Of a DNA stretch of 64,000 nucleotides, positions 10,909 to 22,000 are shown piece by piece. Made by a program: the position numbers and the translations under genes. The notes below the pieces were generated by a model. It was not told the DNA's origin. It did no database searches and saw only the letters and a list, made by a program, of their open reading frames with translations. This DNA comes from Linum tenue (lineage: Eukaryota; Streptophyta; Magnoliopsida; Malpighiales; Linaceae). Within the stretch, counting starts at the first letter, position 1, and every line of letters starts with the position of its first letter. The DNA is taken from NCBI GenBank assembly GCA_946122785.1, contig CAMGYJ010000006.1, positions 70,123,676 through 70,187,675 on the forward strand, given 5' to 3'.

Positions 10909-12770
10909 AAATAAAATATAAATGAAGGCAAAATACACTTTTATAGGCATAACTTTCATGTTTGTAATAGTTAAAGTCACAACTTTTGAAATACACGAAA
11001 TAGTCAGTGATGATTGTTTGACAAACCTAACCATTTCCGTAACAAACTTTAACAGTGTTAGAGATTCCGTCAGTTAGGTTAACAGAATGCTGACTAGGCT
11101 ACCAAATTGATACACACATCAACGACAACTCACCCTCACTTGATACATAGGTGTCACATCATAATTTACTTTAAGAATATTTTACACAAAATACACTCTT
11201 CGTTTATTTTTACCCCTCCAATCGAACATTGACCTCTTACAAATTTTGCTAATCTATTTTCGGTTGTCCACATCGAATCTAATTTGTACTAACGCCTTAT
11301 TGTTAATTTGCTATATTATATTACTAGCGTGGCCCCGACCAGTTGGCCGGAGGAAGGTGAGGTATGGAATTTGATAATGTAATGGGGGTGTATATCTTAT
11401 TGTTGTATAGTTTTTTTTTTTGGAAACCCGTGATAAAAATAGTAAATTTTAGTAGGAAATAGACATCAATGATGCAACGAATAAAAAATCAACCTTATGA
11501 ACGAAAATCAAGTACCTGTTACCTTGTGAAACAATATTATTTCTGGTAATATGATGAGGTGGAGTAAGTTTGATAAAAACCAAATTCCAGAAAATGGAAT
11601 AATAAATCGGTTATCCCGCCGGTTTTCGGGAAATGAGCATCTCACAATCGTTGCTAGCTTTTACTCGGCCCGTTGGCCGATTAATTTACTTTATAAAACT
11701 TTCATCTTGTCGTCATTGTGCTTTCTGGTTTTTGTCAGGCCATGATAAAATCTAAAGAAATCAAGAATGAACAACACGATTTGGGATAGGAATTGTCGTT
11801 CCTGTATCCCTAGAAAAAGGTGGTAAACACGGACTCACCTGCCAAACTGGTTTGGATTGAGATTTTTATCGGGTATAAGGGAACCATGTAATTATAAATT
11901 AGACTTGATCAAAATGGGCCAAAACTTGAAATTCAGCATGTTTGACCGACCCATGCCAAACTCTAATTCTTCTTTACTTTTAAACTTTCTATTTGAAAAA
12001 TAAAAAATAGTGAAAGAAAAGAGATGACTGCAATTCGCCATTTGCACATTACTGATTCACGAATAAAACTAATTCGAAAGGAAACTGAAAATGTTTAGGA
12101 TCGTTTTAATGTTAAAAATAACCAAATAGATCTTTCTGTTTAGTTTTTTACTAACAAATACCAAACGATTCCCTATAAGATACACTATAATTTAATCATT
12201 ATGATATCAAATAATTACATAATATATATTTGAAATGATAAAAATTGGACTAATGGGTTGGTCGAGGTTGAACCATTGAATAATTTTAAAATACATTATA
12301 TTTTAGCCACTAAGATATAAAATAATAGCATAATATATATTATGCTAGAGAAAATAGCTTGTTTTAGAATGGCAAACCCATGATGTTCATTTGTCTTACT
12401 TGATGCCCAAATCCCGTGTAGGTCAGACCCATTCAACTCTTTTATTTTATGGTTAGCGGTTAGCCCATTAGAATCCATACATTAGTTTAAAGTTAATTTT
12501 TTTCTTTTTAGCAATAAAAATGAGTATTGTTTTTTCCTTTTCATATATATTGTATCACCACGGAGAAATAAAAGTGCTTAAAGAAAAATTGACACTCCTA
12601 GACCCGTTTAAATTCACATGTGTACAATAAGTTGACCCGTTCCACAAAGGAAAAAGAAAAAAAATTGACACTCCCTATTCTACCCTTCCTACAAACGCTC
12701 ATGGTGCAAGGAATTTGAAATGGGGGAAAAGTTTTTTCCTCTCTGCTATTATATGTTTCTAATTTAAAAA
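10909..12770. other. Intergenic, nothing recognised
   Basis: AT-rich sequence without coding signal. I found no RNA gene, paired repeat or element terminus here. Confidence 0.5.
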
Positions 12771-12775
12771 GATAC
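12771..12775. other. Target-site duplication GATAC, left copy
   Basis: GATAC precedes the LTR at 12776, and an identical GATAC (35991-35995) follows the LTR ending at 35990. The 5-bp direct repeat shows that both LTRs belong to one insertion despite the 23 kb between them. Confidence 0.85.
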
Positions 12776-13284
12776 TGTTTGAGTCTAACTGAGAGTAGGA
12801 GGTAGACTCGTGAGAAAGGAGGGTGAGAAGAGTAAACAATAGAAAGGTTTGAGACACCAGAGCTTTTAGAGAGATAAAGTTCGTAGTAGTAGAGTGAGAG
12901 AGTGAAAAATGCGATCCCCTCACCCACCAGAGTAAATGCCGTATTTATAGGCTACAAGGTGGTTGGTGAGTTTACAAAGGTGACATGACTGCTGACATGT
13001 CAGTCTTTAGGCCATACTTCTACCTAGGACTAGGGGGACTCACTCATGATGACCCCTAGGACCATGATTGGACCGTGACATGACTGCTCTCTGATGGATG
13101 CGGCGTTGTTTGTGGCCTCCCTTGGCTTAGTCAACGCTCGACTGAGACGTCATCGTTCGGTGTCTTGGCGCGATACTCTCGCGCGGGTGGAGGTATAGGC
13201 GCGTTGCCACTGGCGCGTCTGGCTCTTCTGTGATGACTCCGTGTTGTTATGCTGACGCGAGTAAACCCGAGCCGCACCCCAACA
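12776..13284 (-). repeat. 3' LTR of the outer Tat element
   Basis: 509 bp, the same length as 35482-35990, bounded by TG...CA. The TATA box on the - strand is CTATAAATAC (complement of 12941-12950). Confidence 0.9.
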
Positions 13285-13298
13285 ATTGCCCCCCATCA
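13285..13298 (-). other. Polypurine tract of the outer Tat element
   Basis: On the - strand, CTGATGGGGGGCAAT directly precedes the TGTTGGGG start of the 3' LTR. Confidence 0.75.
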
Positions 13299-13682
13299 GG
13301 TGGTATTCTTTGAATGCCGCCTATTTGATCTTTTGCGAGGTTGGCTCGGGTCGGCGTTGCTCGCGCGATGCTACTGCGCGCGATAAGCTTGAGTTGTCTC
13401 GGTATGACTGCGCGTGACGCATGTGGTTTGTGTTGTCCCTGTGTGGTTGCGCGTAGCTCTTGTGTTTGGTGCGATTTTTCTCTTCGCGGGTATGCCATGC
13501 CCCCCAGACGCTGTGCGGCACGTGTGTCGTCGGCGGCTACAGTGCGATGATTGATAGGTGTCCACGTGGCATGCCTTAGTTGCTCTCTTTAGGTGGCGGT
13601 TTTTGAAATTTGAAAAGCCCCGAAAAGCTCTGACGGTTGCGTTTCCCTATGTACCTTTAACCCTTCAGTTTCCCTCTTTCGA

Positions 13683-13690
13683 CTATAAGT
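13683..13690 (+). promoter_or_regulatory. TATA-like box for the antisense gene
   Basis: CTATAAGT lies about 150 bp before the first ATG (13834) of the antisense gene and could place a start near 13715. It is internal to the element, not in the LTR. Sequence evidence only. Confidence 0.4.
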
Positions 13691-13833
13691 AGCAGTTGGC
13701 CACCGAGGGGGAAATCATTCTACTCGTTTCGAGCTCTGCTTCTTGTTTTCGCATTCGGCTTTCTCTGAGATTCCTCTTATTCTTCTACAACCTTATTTCT
13801 CGGTTCGTGGCTGCTATTTCTTTGAGAAGTGTG

Positions 13834-16375
13834 ATGGCGGACACCGGTGTTAACGAGATCGAGGTCGTGCAAGGCGAAGAAGGTAATCTTTCCTCCCCTT
13901 CACCTGTTTCTAGCGATCCTTCGCTGGATTTGGCTAACTCCGGCAGCGGCGGCGGTGTTGGTGGTGGTGGTGTTCCGGCGACGCCATCGTATGAGGCCGG
14001 TTCGGTGAATGAGGCTTTACTCAGCTCCTCTGATTTGGAGTTGGAAGAACCTGAGAGTCGTGGGGAGAGTTCGCACGCTCGCGGAGTGTTGATAATCCGC
14101 CGCGATCGCGCCGGTAGTTCTGGAGGCGCAAGAGATAGACTGCGCGAAGGATATGACACTCAATCAGATACGATTTGTACCGCGCGCATGTCCGAGTCCA
14201 TGGCCCGCCTGGGTCTCCGTGGTGTAGGCGCGGCCTACACGATTTTGGACTGGGCGGAGATGTGGGGCGATCAACCGGCGCCACACGATAACCTGCATCG
14301 GGGGCCCGACCACGTGTCGATATATGATAGAAGAGACGTGACAGAGATCGTGCACGGATTGGGATTGCCCCCCAATTGGGAGTATGTTGTTCCCTCCGTG
14401 CGGAGTAGGGTTGGCAATTGCCCCCCGGGATGGTTCGGAGTGTACAGTGAGTACTGGGAGATGGGCTTCAAGTTTCCCATCAATCCGTTATTATGCGCGT
14501 TATATAGGCGCCTTAACTGCTCTGTCGGGCGTCTCTCTCCCTCGGTAGTTATGCACGCATCGTGCCTCCGCCTTGTGTGCAAGCGATTGAATATTCAGCC
14601 GACTTATGGGATTTTTCGAAAGATCTATAAGATCAAGGAGCCAACCAAAAAGAGCGATTGCCTGTCGATTAGGCGGCGCGATAAGCGGCCCGATGGTTTC
14701 GTGTATGGGTCCCCCAAGTTGAAGAAGAACTGGTTTGAGCGGTTCTTCTATGTTAAGCCTGTTCCAGGGGAATGGGCGAGTGAGTATGTAGAAGAGCCTA
14801 CCGTTTGGAAGAAAGGCAGTATTCACGGCTATGAGTCGGAGCAGGGCAAGTACGATGGGCTTGACGCGGAATCCGTTCATGTTGCAGAAGATAAATTTGT
14901 ACACTGGCGGCGTCCGCGCAGCCGTTTTGGAGGAACTCTTTGCTGATGGTTAGTTGTGTTCTTTTTCCTTTGCATTCCGTCTTATTAACGACCCTCTTAC
15001 GACCTATTGGCGCTGGTGTGGACTTCTCAAGCCTTGTAAGTATGATGTCCGTTGACGACATCGTGAAGGTTCCGCGAGCACCACGCGGCGGGAAGAAGAA
15101 AAGGGAAGGCGCTCATTCAAGCAGGGCGAAACGGAAGGAGGTGGAGCGACCCTCATCTGCAGAGAGGGCGCGGAAGACTTTGCGGGTAACAACTGAGCAG
15201 GTGGCGCATGAGCAACTTTCTGCGCCCGCACAACAAACTCCGGCGCCCGCACAGGCCACTTTGGTGGCCACTGAGTCACCGACGCGAATTAGCAAACCTC
15301 CGCGCGCCGAGGAGACAGTTGCCAGCTCTTCCGGAGCAACTGTCCAAAAGACTTTGCCGGAGATGGCAAACGCCAACTACTTCCGCGACGTGCGTATTCA
15401 CGTCGGCGCTGCCTGCAACAGTGCGACCGCCAATGCTGCGCTACGAGCGCTGGGACCGGCTCTCAGCGTTCCCACGCGTTTGGAAAAATCAGATCCGCTT
15501 CTGGACCTGGCGCAAGTGCATTTTGCGGTAAGTTGGGGTCGAGTTTGTGCGTGTTATTCATCTCCCCATTTTTTTCTATTTTGCTAAGTCTTATAGCGCC
15601 GTGGATGTAGGGTTTGCTGGCAACTTTCCGCGCTCAATAGGCGCGAGCCAAGGAGCGCGCGAAAATGCAGTTGGATGAGTCACGGATCGTGCAGCTGGAG
15701 GGGAAGCTCAATGGAGCAGAGGGTCGGGCAGAATTGGCAACCAACAAAGCCAACGAGGCCATGGAGCAGCATGGCATTTTGCAAAGCAAGCTCGCGGAGG
15801 ATAGGGAGGCGGTGAAGGCACGGGTTCAAGAGGAGTTGCAGGCCGAGTTCCAGGAAGAGAAGAAGAAGTTGCCGACAGAGCACACGGAGGAACTGAGACG
15901 CGTCCGTGAACAACTTGAGAAGGAAATGGCCGATTTTGAGGAGGAGAGGGCCGATTTTCAGAAGGAGAAGGAGGATTTGGTCCGCCTTCACGACGTGGCC
16001 AAGGCCGAGGCTGTGCGCGAAGCGCAGGTTTCCGCGGTCCGTCAGTACAAGTCTTCCTCCGCCTTTGGGAAGATTCTAGCGGACGCGATGACTAAGACTA
16101 TCATCGCGATTCGCAAGAAGGTGCGCCCGGAAAATCCGGGGATTCGTTGGAACACCCACGCCATGGTGCAGCATGTACAGATGTGGCTTGGCCAAAAGAG
16201 ATCCATGGAGCCCGACACCGAGTCAGAGGATGAAGAAGATGGGGAAGATGAGGGTGACTCGTCTGAAGCCGCTAAGGATAGGGAGGATGGTTCGTCTGGG
16301 GCGGCTAAGGATGGGGAAGCTGATGCCGCGGGAGAGGGGGAAGGCGGTGCCATTGCCCCCAGCGAGCAACCCTAG
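13834..16375 (+). pseudogene. Antisense gene of the outer Tat element, three exons, broken
   Basis: A protein-coding gene on the strand opposite to gag-pol, between pol and the 3' LTR. Exon 1 runs from the ATG at 13834 to about 14946. It has an acidic, Ser/Gly-rich N-terminus and then a domain like the plant 'putative gypsy-type transposon' family (WFGVYSEYWEMGFKFPI, then LCALYRRLNCSVGRLSPS). Exon 2, about 15018-15527, carries DFSSLVSMMSVDDIVK, a Lys-rich stretch and NYFRDVRIHVGAACN, and ends at GCG/GTAAGT. Exon 3 starts after TAG at 15611 and encodes a long Glu/Lys coiled coil and an acidic tail, ending 16375. Breaks: frame disruption near 14940, CTG where the other copy has an AG acceptor near 15018, and an in-frame TAG at 15638-15640. 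Its function is unknown. The second Tat copy has the same layout at 62571-63958. Confidence 0.75.
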
Positions 16376-16585
16376 ACTAAGTATGGGCCTAAGTGTAGGC
16401 GCGGAGAGCTGTCGTTGCCTCTTGTTTTATCCTTGTTTTGTCCCTTTTAGTTTTTTTAGTTTTTTTTTTGTCTGTCATTTCCCAGTGGGAAAAACTAAAT
16501 ATGAATCAAGTTGTGCCGCGGAGAACTTTCGATTATTTCGTTCCGCTTTACTTTTCCATTTGTTGTCGCGCGTATGGTTTTGTCC

Positions 16586-16945
16586 GCATCATATGCGTGC
16601 TTTGTGTTCGTGTTGTAGCGTGGTATCATGACCGCGCGATTACATGGCTACCATGTAGCTTTCTATATTTTGTTTGCCTTGAACGTGGCTAAAATCGTGC
16701 GTGCGCATCATATGCGTGCTTTGTGTTGGGTTTATAGCTCGGTATCGTGACCGCGCGGTTACATGGCTATCGTGTAGCTTTCTATATTTTGTTTTCCACG
16801 AGCGCGGCTAAGCTCGTGCGTGCGCATCATATGCGTGCTTTGTGTTGGGTTTATAGCGCGGTATCGTGACCGCGCAGTTACATAGCTATTTGTAGCTCTT
16901 ATTTTTTATTGTCGCGAGATATGTAACTGCGCTCGTGCACATCAT
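16586..16945. repeat. 119-bp tandem repeat, about 3 units
   Basis: GCATCATATGCGTGCTTTGT recurs at 16586, 16705 and 16824 (exact 119-bp steps), with a partial fourth unit near 16937. Each unit includes CGGTATCGTGACCGCGC. It lies between the end of pol and the antisense gene. Confidence 0.85.
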
Positions 16946-17028
16946 ATGCCGGTATCAAAATAATCATTGCTCTTGCGTGGGAAGGAGATATTCTCATTGC
17001 TGACATCGAGATTACATGCGGATGGTAA

Positions 17029-17524
17029 TTACAACCTTTTGTGGTATTTTCTTAGATTTTGGGCGTTCCATGTGCCCAGAATTGGTGCCCCGTCTATCAT
17101 GCGTATCTTGAATGTGTTGGTGCCCACGACTTCGCGGACGAGATATGGGCCTTCCCAAGTTGATGCCAGTTTTCCGTGTTTAGCGTCGGGGCGGAAGTTG
17201 CGTCGCAGTACTTGGTACCCAATTTGGATGTTGTGTGGGACTAGGTTGGCGTTGTAGTATTTTGCAACTTGGGCTTTCGTTGCGGCCAGTTTGATAGCCG
17301 CCATCTCTCGTCGTTCTGTAGTTAGCTCGAGATCAGTGAGTCGAGCTTTATTGTTTTCCTCCTCATTGAACATGGCGATTCGGTATGTGGGTATTACTGT
17401 CTCGATTGGAATGACCGCGTCACTTCCGTACGTTAGCGCGAATGGGGTTTCACTTGTTGCTGCTTTGAACGTTGTACGATGCGCCCATAGGACGGTATGT
17501 AGTTCTTCCGCCCAATTGCCTTTT
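17029..17524 (-). pseudogene. Integrase C-terminal part of the outer Tat element
   Basis: The continuation of the integrase that is split at 30731. Reading down from 17524 on the - strand it gives the end of the catalytic domain (WAEELHTVLWAHRTT, FALTYGSDAVIPIE), then a helical region, then the C-terminal domain (VLRRNFRPDAKHGKLAST, WEGPYLVREVVGTNTF), and stops at 17029. The break point matches the Athila insertion site exactly, with CTTTT duplicated. The matching 5' part is at 30731-33220. Confidence 0.85.
17520..17524. other. Target-site duplication CTTTT, left copy
   Basis: CTTTT precedes the LTR at 17525 and is repeated at 30731-30735 after the second LTR. Confidence 0.85.
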
Positions 17525-18883
17525 TGATAGACCGATAATTATACATGTTTTCACCCCTATGCTGAAGTCGTTTGTGATGAGGAATCTCGTATTATAAGCC
17601 GATTTTACGCTAGGTTGTGTGTTTATGTCACATTTCAGGTCCTGGCGTTGGAATCGAGGCGAAGGAACGAGTTCCGGATCGAAAGGAGCGAAGATTGGAC
17701 GAAGGATGCTGCTGGACCAAAATACCCGGTCAAAGGAAGAAATACCCGACCGGGTTTATTCTGTCCTCGACCGGGTATTTCCTCCTTCGGGCACCCGTGA
17801 GAAACAGAAGGGGGCCCGGGCGATGGCGATAAATCCCCGGTCGGGGATTTTGGTGGTAGACCGGGGATTTTCCCCTTTAGTGGAACGGTGCGTTTCGAAA
17901 TACCCGGTCGAACCATAAAATACCCGACCGGGTATTTCGACCGGGTATCGCGGGGTCAGCTGATAAAAGAGGAAGAAGGCCAATTTTCAGGAGGTTCCGA
18001 GTTTTTGAGAGAGAAATCGATTCCTAGAGAGAGAAAGCGTCGAACCAGAGTTCCCAAGCGCCATAGATCGATCTTCAACACCATTGGAGCCCGTCTTGAG
18101 CTTGGAGAAGTGCGATTAAACGTCCAGGAGCAGGAATCCAACTTCACAGTATGATTTCCGTGTCTGAATCTGCTTTTGCTTCTTTCTCTATGGAGTAGTT
18201 TCCCCATTCATCTGGGTATGGAGAACCCTAGATTTGTATGCTAGGTCTGATTGTATGAACCCGAGTACAGAGTTTGTGAATTGATTATATTCGACTGAGG
18301 TTTGAATGATTGAATGACTTGAATCCTGATCAAATTCCTGTTGTTTCTGCTTTAACCTAGAATGAGAATATCTGCCTAGGTTGATAGAGTATCCTTAATC
18401 GAAGGTGGCGAATTGGTGACTTTAGTCGAGAAGCTAATTCGCTATTCTGTACCGAAGTCAATTCGGTAGTGGAGGTTTGGTTCATTAGGGCCTCAATCTG
18501 TTTACTCCGGTGGAGGTTAGTTGCCCGCTAGAGACTCAGATTGAGAGGGTCTGGAGACCTTTAGTCGAGACTTCAGGCTAATTGAGAACCTTCCGCAGTA
18601 TAACTTTCATGAAAACTGAACTGGGTAAATTGCAATCCGACTTAACTGCAGTCTAGGGGGAACCATATCCGGGTGACCTCTCTTGACTTGACAACAACCC
18701 GTTTACTTGCTTTGTGTTTTGTTTGCTTGAGTTTCACTAAAAGTTCACCGCTAAATAACAAGACTTCACTGAGTAGTCATCACATCTAGGACCCGGGTTG
18801 ACATTAAAACCCGACCCGCTATACTACGCTTTAGGAAGTGGTTATACTTGGCCATTTTCTAGGGTGACAGTAGGAGTGAGTCA
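17525..18883 (+). repeat. 5' LTR of the Athila element
   Basis: 1359 bp. It carries an array of ACCCGACCGGGT-like palindromes at 17718-17950, followed by a weak TATA-like GATAAAAGAGG near 17961. ORFs predicted across it come from this repeat and have no family resemblance. Confidence 0.93.
17718..17950 (+). repeat. Palindromic ACCCGACCGGGT array in the 5' LTR
   Basis: Full and half palindromes include AAATACCCGACCGGGTTT (about 17739), AAATCCCCGGTCGGGGATTT (about 17831) and AAATACCCGACCGGGTATTT (about 17918), with half sites between. The same array is at 29565-29797 in the 3' LTR and, diverged, at 24843-25175 inside the element. Confidence 0.85.
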
Positions 18884-18889
18884 AGTTTT

Positions 18890-18907
18890 TGGCGCCGTTG
18901 CCGGGGA
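18890..18907 (+). other. Primer-binding site, tRNA-Asp
   Basis: TGGCGCCGTTGCCGGGGA is complementary to the 3' end of plant tRNA-Asp (recalled, not searched), 6 bp after the LTR. This primer is usual for Athila elements. Confidence 0.9.
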
Positions 18908-19033
18908 CGGCTAGGTTGTTGAAGAAAAGTGATTTCTGTTACTTTAGCATTTTCATTTTCTCGCATTGAGTTTTTGTTTCTCCCACTTGTGCCTTCACGG
19001 GGTTTGCGTTGCTTGATTGTGTGCAGATAGTGC

Positions 19034-22000
19034 ATGACCCGTAGCCAGTCGGGAAGTTTACTGCCGTTGAATCTTGAGATTGAGCGCACCTGCACCCAAC
19101 TTCGGAGACAGCAGCGAGCTAGACTGGCTACGGTGGAGCGCCGAGACGGCCAATTGACCAGCGACTCCGAGGACGAGCACGAGATGGAAGGCGATCAGAA
19201 CCCGCCTCCTCATAACCAGATCCTAGGGAACGACCAAAACCCCCCGGGACCTGGGAACCATCATCATCCGCCACCACCGGGTCCCACCTTGGAGTACTTC
19301 TATACTCCACGGATTGCTGACATCCGCCCGGTCATCCTCTATCCGCCCATTCCTGCAAACAACTTCGAGATCAAGCCATGCTGGATTCAACTCATCACCA
19401 CCTCTATCCAGTTCCATGGCTTGAAGGATGAGGAAGCCCGGGTACACCTTTCCCGTTTTCTGCAGCTGACGAACGGGTTCAAGCTGAATGGTGTTCCGGA
19501 TGATGCAATCCGCCTTCACCTCTTCCCCCATTCTCTGGCGGGGAATGCTAAGAGGTGGTTGGAGACCCAGCCCCCATTGTCCATCACCTCTTGGGACGAT
19601 CTGGCTGACAAGTTCGTGCACCGGTATTATCCGGCATCGAAGACCACGGAGATACAGCGGGAGATCACCCACTTCCGCCAAGAGCCAGATGAGTCCCTTC
19701 GTGATGCATGGGAGCGGTACATGGGATACTTCTGGCAGTGTCCCCATCATGGTTTCAGCGATGCCTTCACAGTAGGGAACTTCTACAGCGCCCTCACTCC
19801 AGACAGCCAGAGGGTGATTGAGTCTCTATGCCCAGGAGGGGATATCCTTACTAAGACTCCACTCGAGCTGAACCAGATGATCAGTACCTTGGCTGCCCGA
19901 GACCATTCCTGGGGGCAGAACCACAGAGGCAGGAACTCCAGGGACCGGGGTGTGCATGCTATGGAGGCTAGGTCCGGGTTAGAGCAGCAAGTGGCTGAGT
20001 TGGTGCAGACATTGAAGCAGCCTAACAGTCTCCTTCCGGGCCGAGGTGTAGCTACGCCTCCAGTAGCCCAGTGTCAGTGGTGTGAGAGTCCGAATCACCT
20101 GGTGGAGGATTGTCAATCTATGAGGGAGTCTTCTACTCCTCAAGAGCAGGTGGACTTCATAGCAAATGCTCGCCGCCTGGACCCGTACAGCAACACCTAC
20201 AATGAGGGATGGCGCCAGCATCCCAACTTCGCCTGGAGCAACAACACCAACAAACCACCTGGTTTCCCAGCACCAGCAGGTGGTTTCCAGCAGAGGCAGC
20301 CCTTCCAGGCTAGGCAGGGGCCACCACCACAGCAGCAGCCCTACCAGCCTATGCAAGGGCAGCCATTCCAGCAGCCCCAGCGCCAGTTTGCTCAGCCTCC
20401 AGCAGCCGCAGCACCAGATCCTCAGATATCTGATCTGAAGAATATTTTGCAGGCTTTCATGACCACCAGTCAGGCGAACTTCACGAGGATGGATCAGAAC
20501 ATCGCCTCACTGGAGGCAGGCCAGAGGAACCAAGGTGCCATTCTGCAGGATCTCCAGAATCAGATTGGGAGCCTAGCTCGCCAGAACACTACCAGGGCAC
20601 CGGGGACTCTGCCTGCCACCACCATTCCCAATCCACGGGACCCGCATGAGACCGCACACGTCATCACCACCAGGAGTGGCAAGACTACATCTGCTGCTCC
20701 TGCTCAGCCCAGGCGAGACGAACCACTACCTGCTTCAACACCTCCAGCTGATACTGCAGAGGTGGGGGAAGGCAGCACAGCACCTGCTCCAAAGCCGCAA
20801 CCTGTGGTTAAGGAGCATACACCCCAGCTGCCCTTCCCCACTCGACTCCATAGAGACAGGCTGGAGACAGAGTTTGCCAAGTTCATGGCAATGTTGAAGC
20901 AGGTCAACATCAGCATGCCGTTCGTGGAGGCACTGTCGAAGATGCCCAAGTATGCCAAGTTTATGAAAGACCTCCTCACCAACAAGAAGAAACTTGGGGA
21001 TCTTTCGACAGTGATGCTCAGCGAGGAGTGTTCTGCCATCCTGCAGAACAAGCTGCCAGAGAAGCGCAAAGACCCAGGGAGTTTCACTATCCCTCTTGTT
21101 ATTGGCAGCCTGCATGTAGGAAAGTCCTTGGCGGACCTAGGCGCTAGTATTAATGTCATGCCCTATAAACTGTTTAAGAAGCTAGACCTAGGTGAACCTA
21201 GAGCTACTAGGATGAGCATTCAGTTAGCTGATCGTTCTATCGTGCATCCTAGGGGTATCATTGAGGACTTGCTTGTTAATGTTGGTGCATTCACATATCC
21301 TGTTGATTTTGTTATTTTGGATATAAATGAGGATGTGGATGTGCCATTGATTTTGGGTAGACCATTTCTCGCCACCGCCAAGGCGCTTATTGATGTGCAT
21401 AGTGGTAAATTGATTCTGCGTGCTGGTGATGAACAGGCTACTTTTTCTGTGTCTGACAATGGGAAACATTCTCATTTGCATGATGACATAGACTACTGTG
21501 ATGTGCTTGCCGATTATGAGACCGCACTCGCCATCATGAGTGCGGGTACTGATGATGCTCTTGAGCGTTGTATTTTGCTAGGTGAGCAGGCATTGCAGAA
21601 GCCGCAGCTGGCGGAGCAGTTGGCCGCATTGGAGAGTGGCCCCTTCTTGGAGGGCGACAGGCTGTTTAAACCGATCTCATCCTCCACCCGCATCACCACT
21701 TCTTTGGAGGAACCACCAGAGCTGGAGCTTAAGCCCCTCCCTCCTCATTTGGAGTATGCATTTCTCCGGGAGGGGAATAAGCTGCCAGTTATCATCAGCT
21801 CGACCCTCACACCCGAGCAGAAGACCAGACTGGTGGCCTTGCTGAAGCAGTACGAGCGAGCTTTGGCATGGAAGATCACAGATATCCGGGGGATCAGCCC
21901 CTCTTTTTGTTCGCACCGGATACTGTTGGAGGATGAGATGCGGCCAGTGAGGCAGCCGCAGAGGAGACTGACGCCGAACCTGGAGGCTGTGGTTCGGGCA

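Noticed and set aside
13696..13833. Extending the antisense ORF to 13696
   Set aside because: The codon there is TTG, directly after the TATA-like box; the first ATG in frame is 13834.
17615..18154. Overlapping open frames in the Athila LTR, identical again at 29462-30001
   Set aside because: They run through the palindromic array in several frames at once, have no family resemblance, and are simply LTR sequence.
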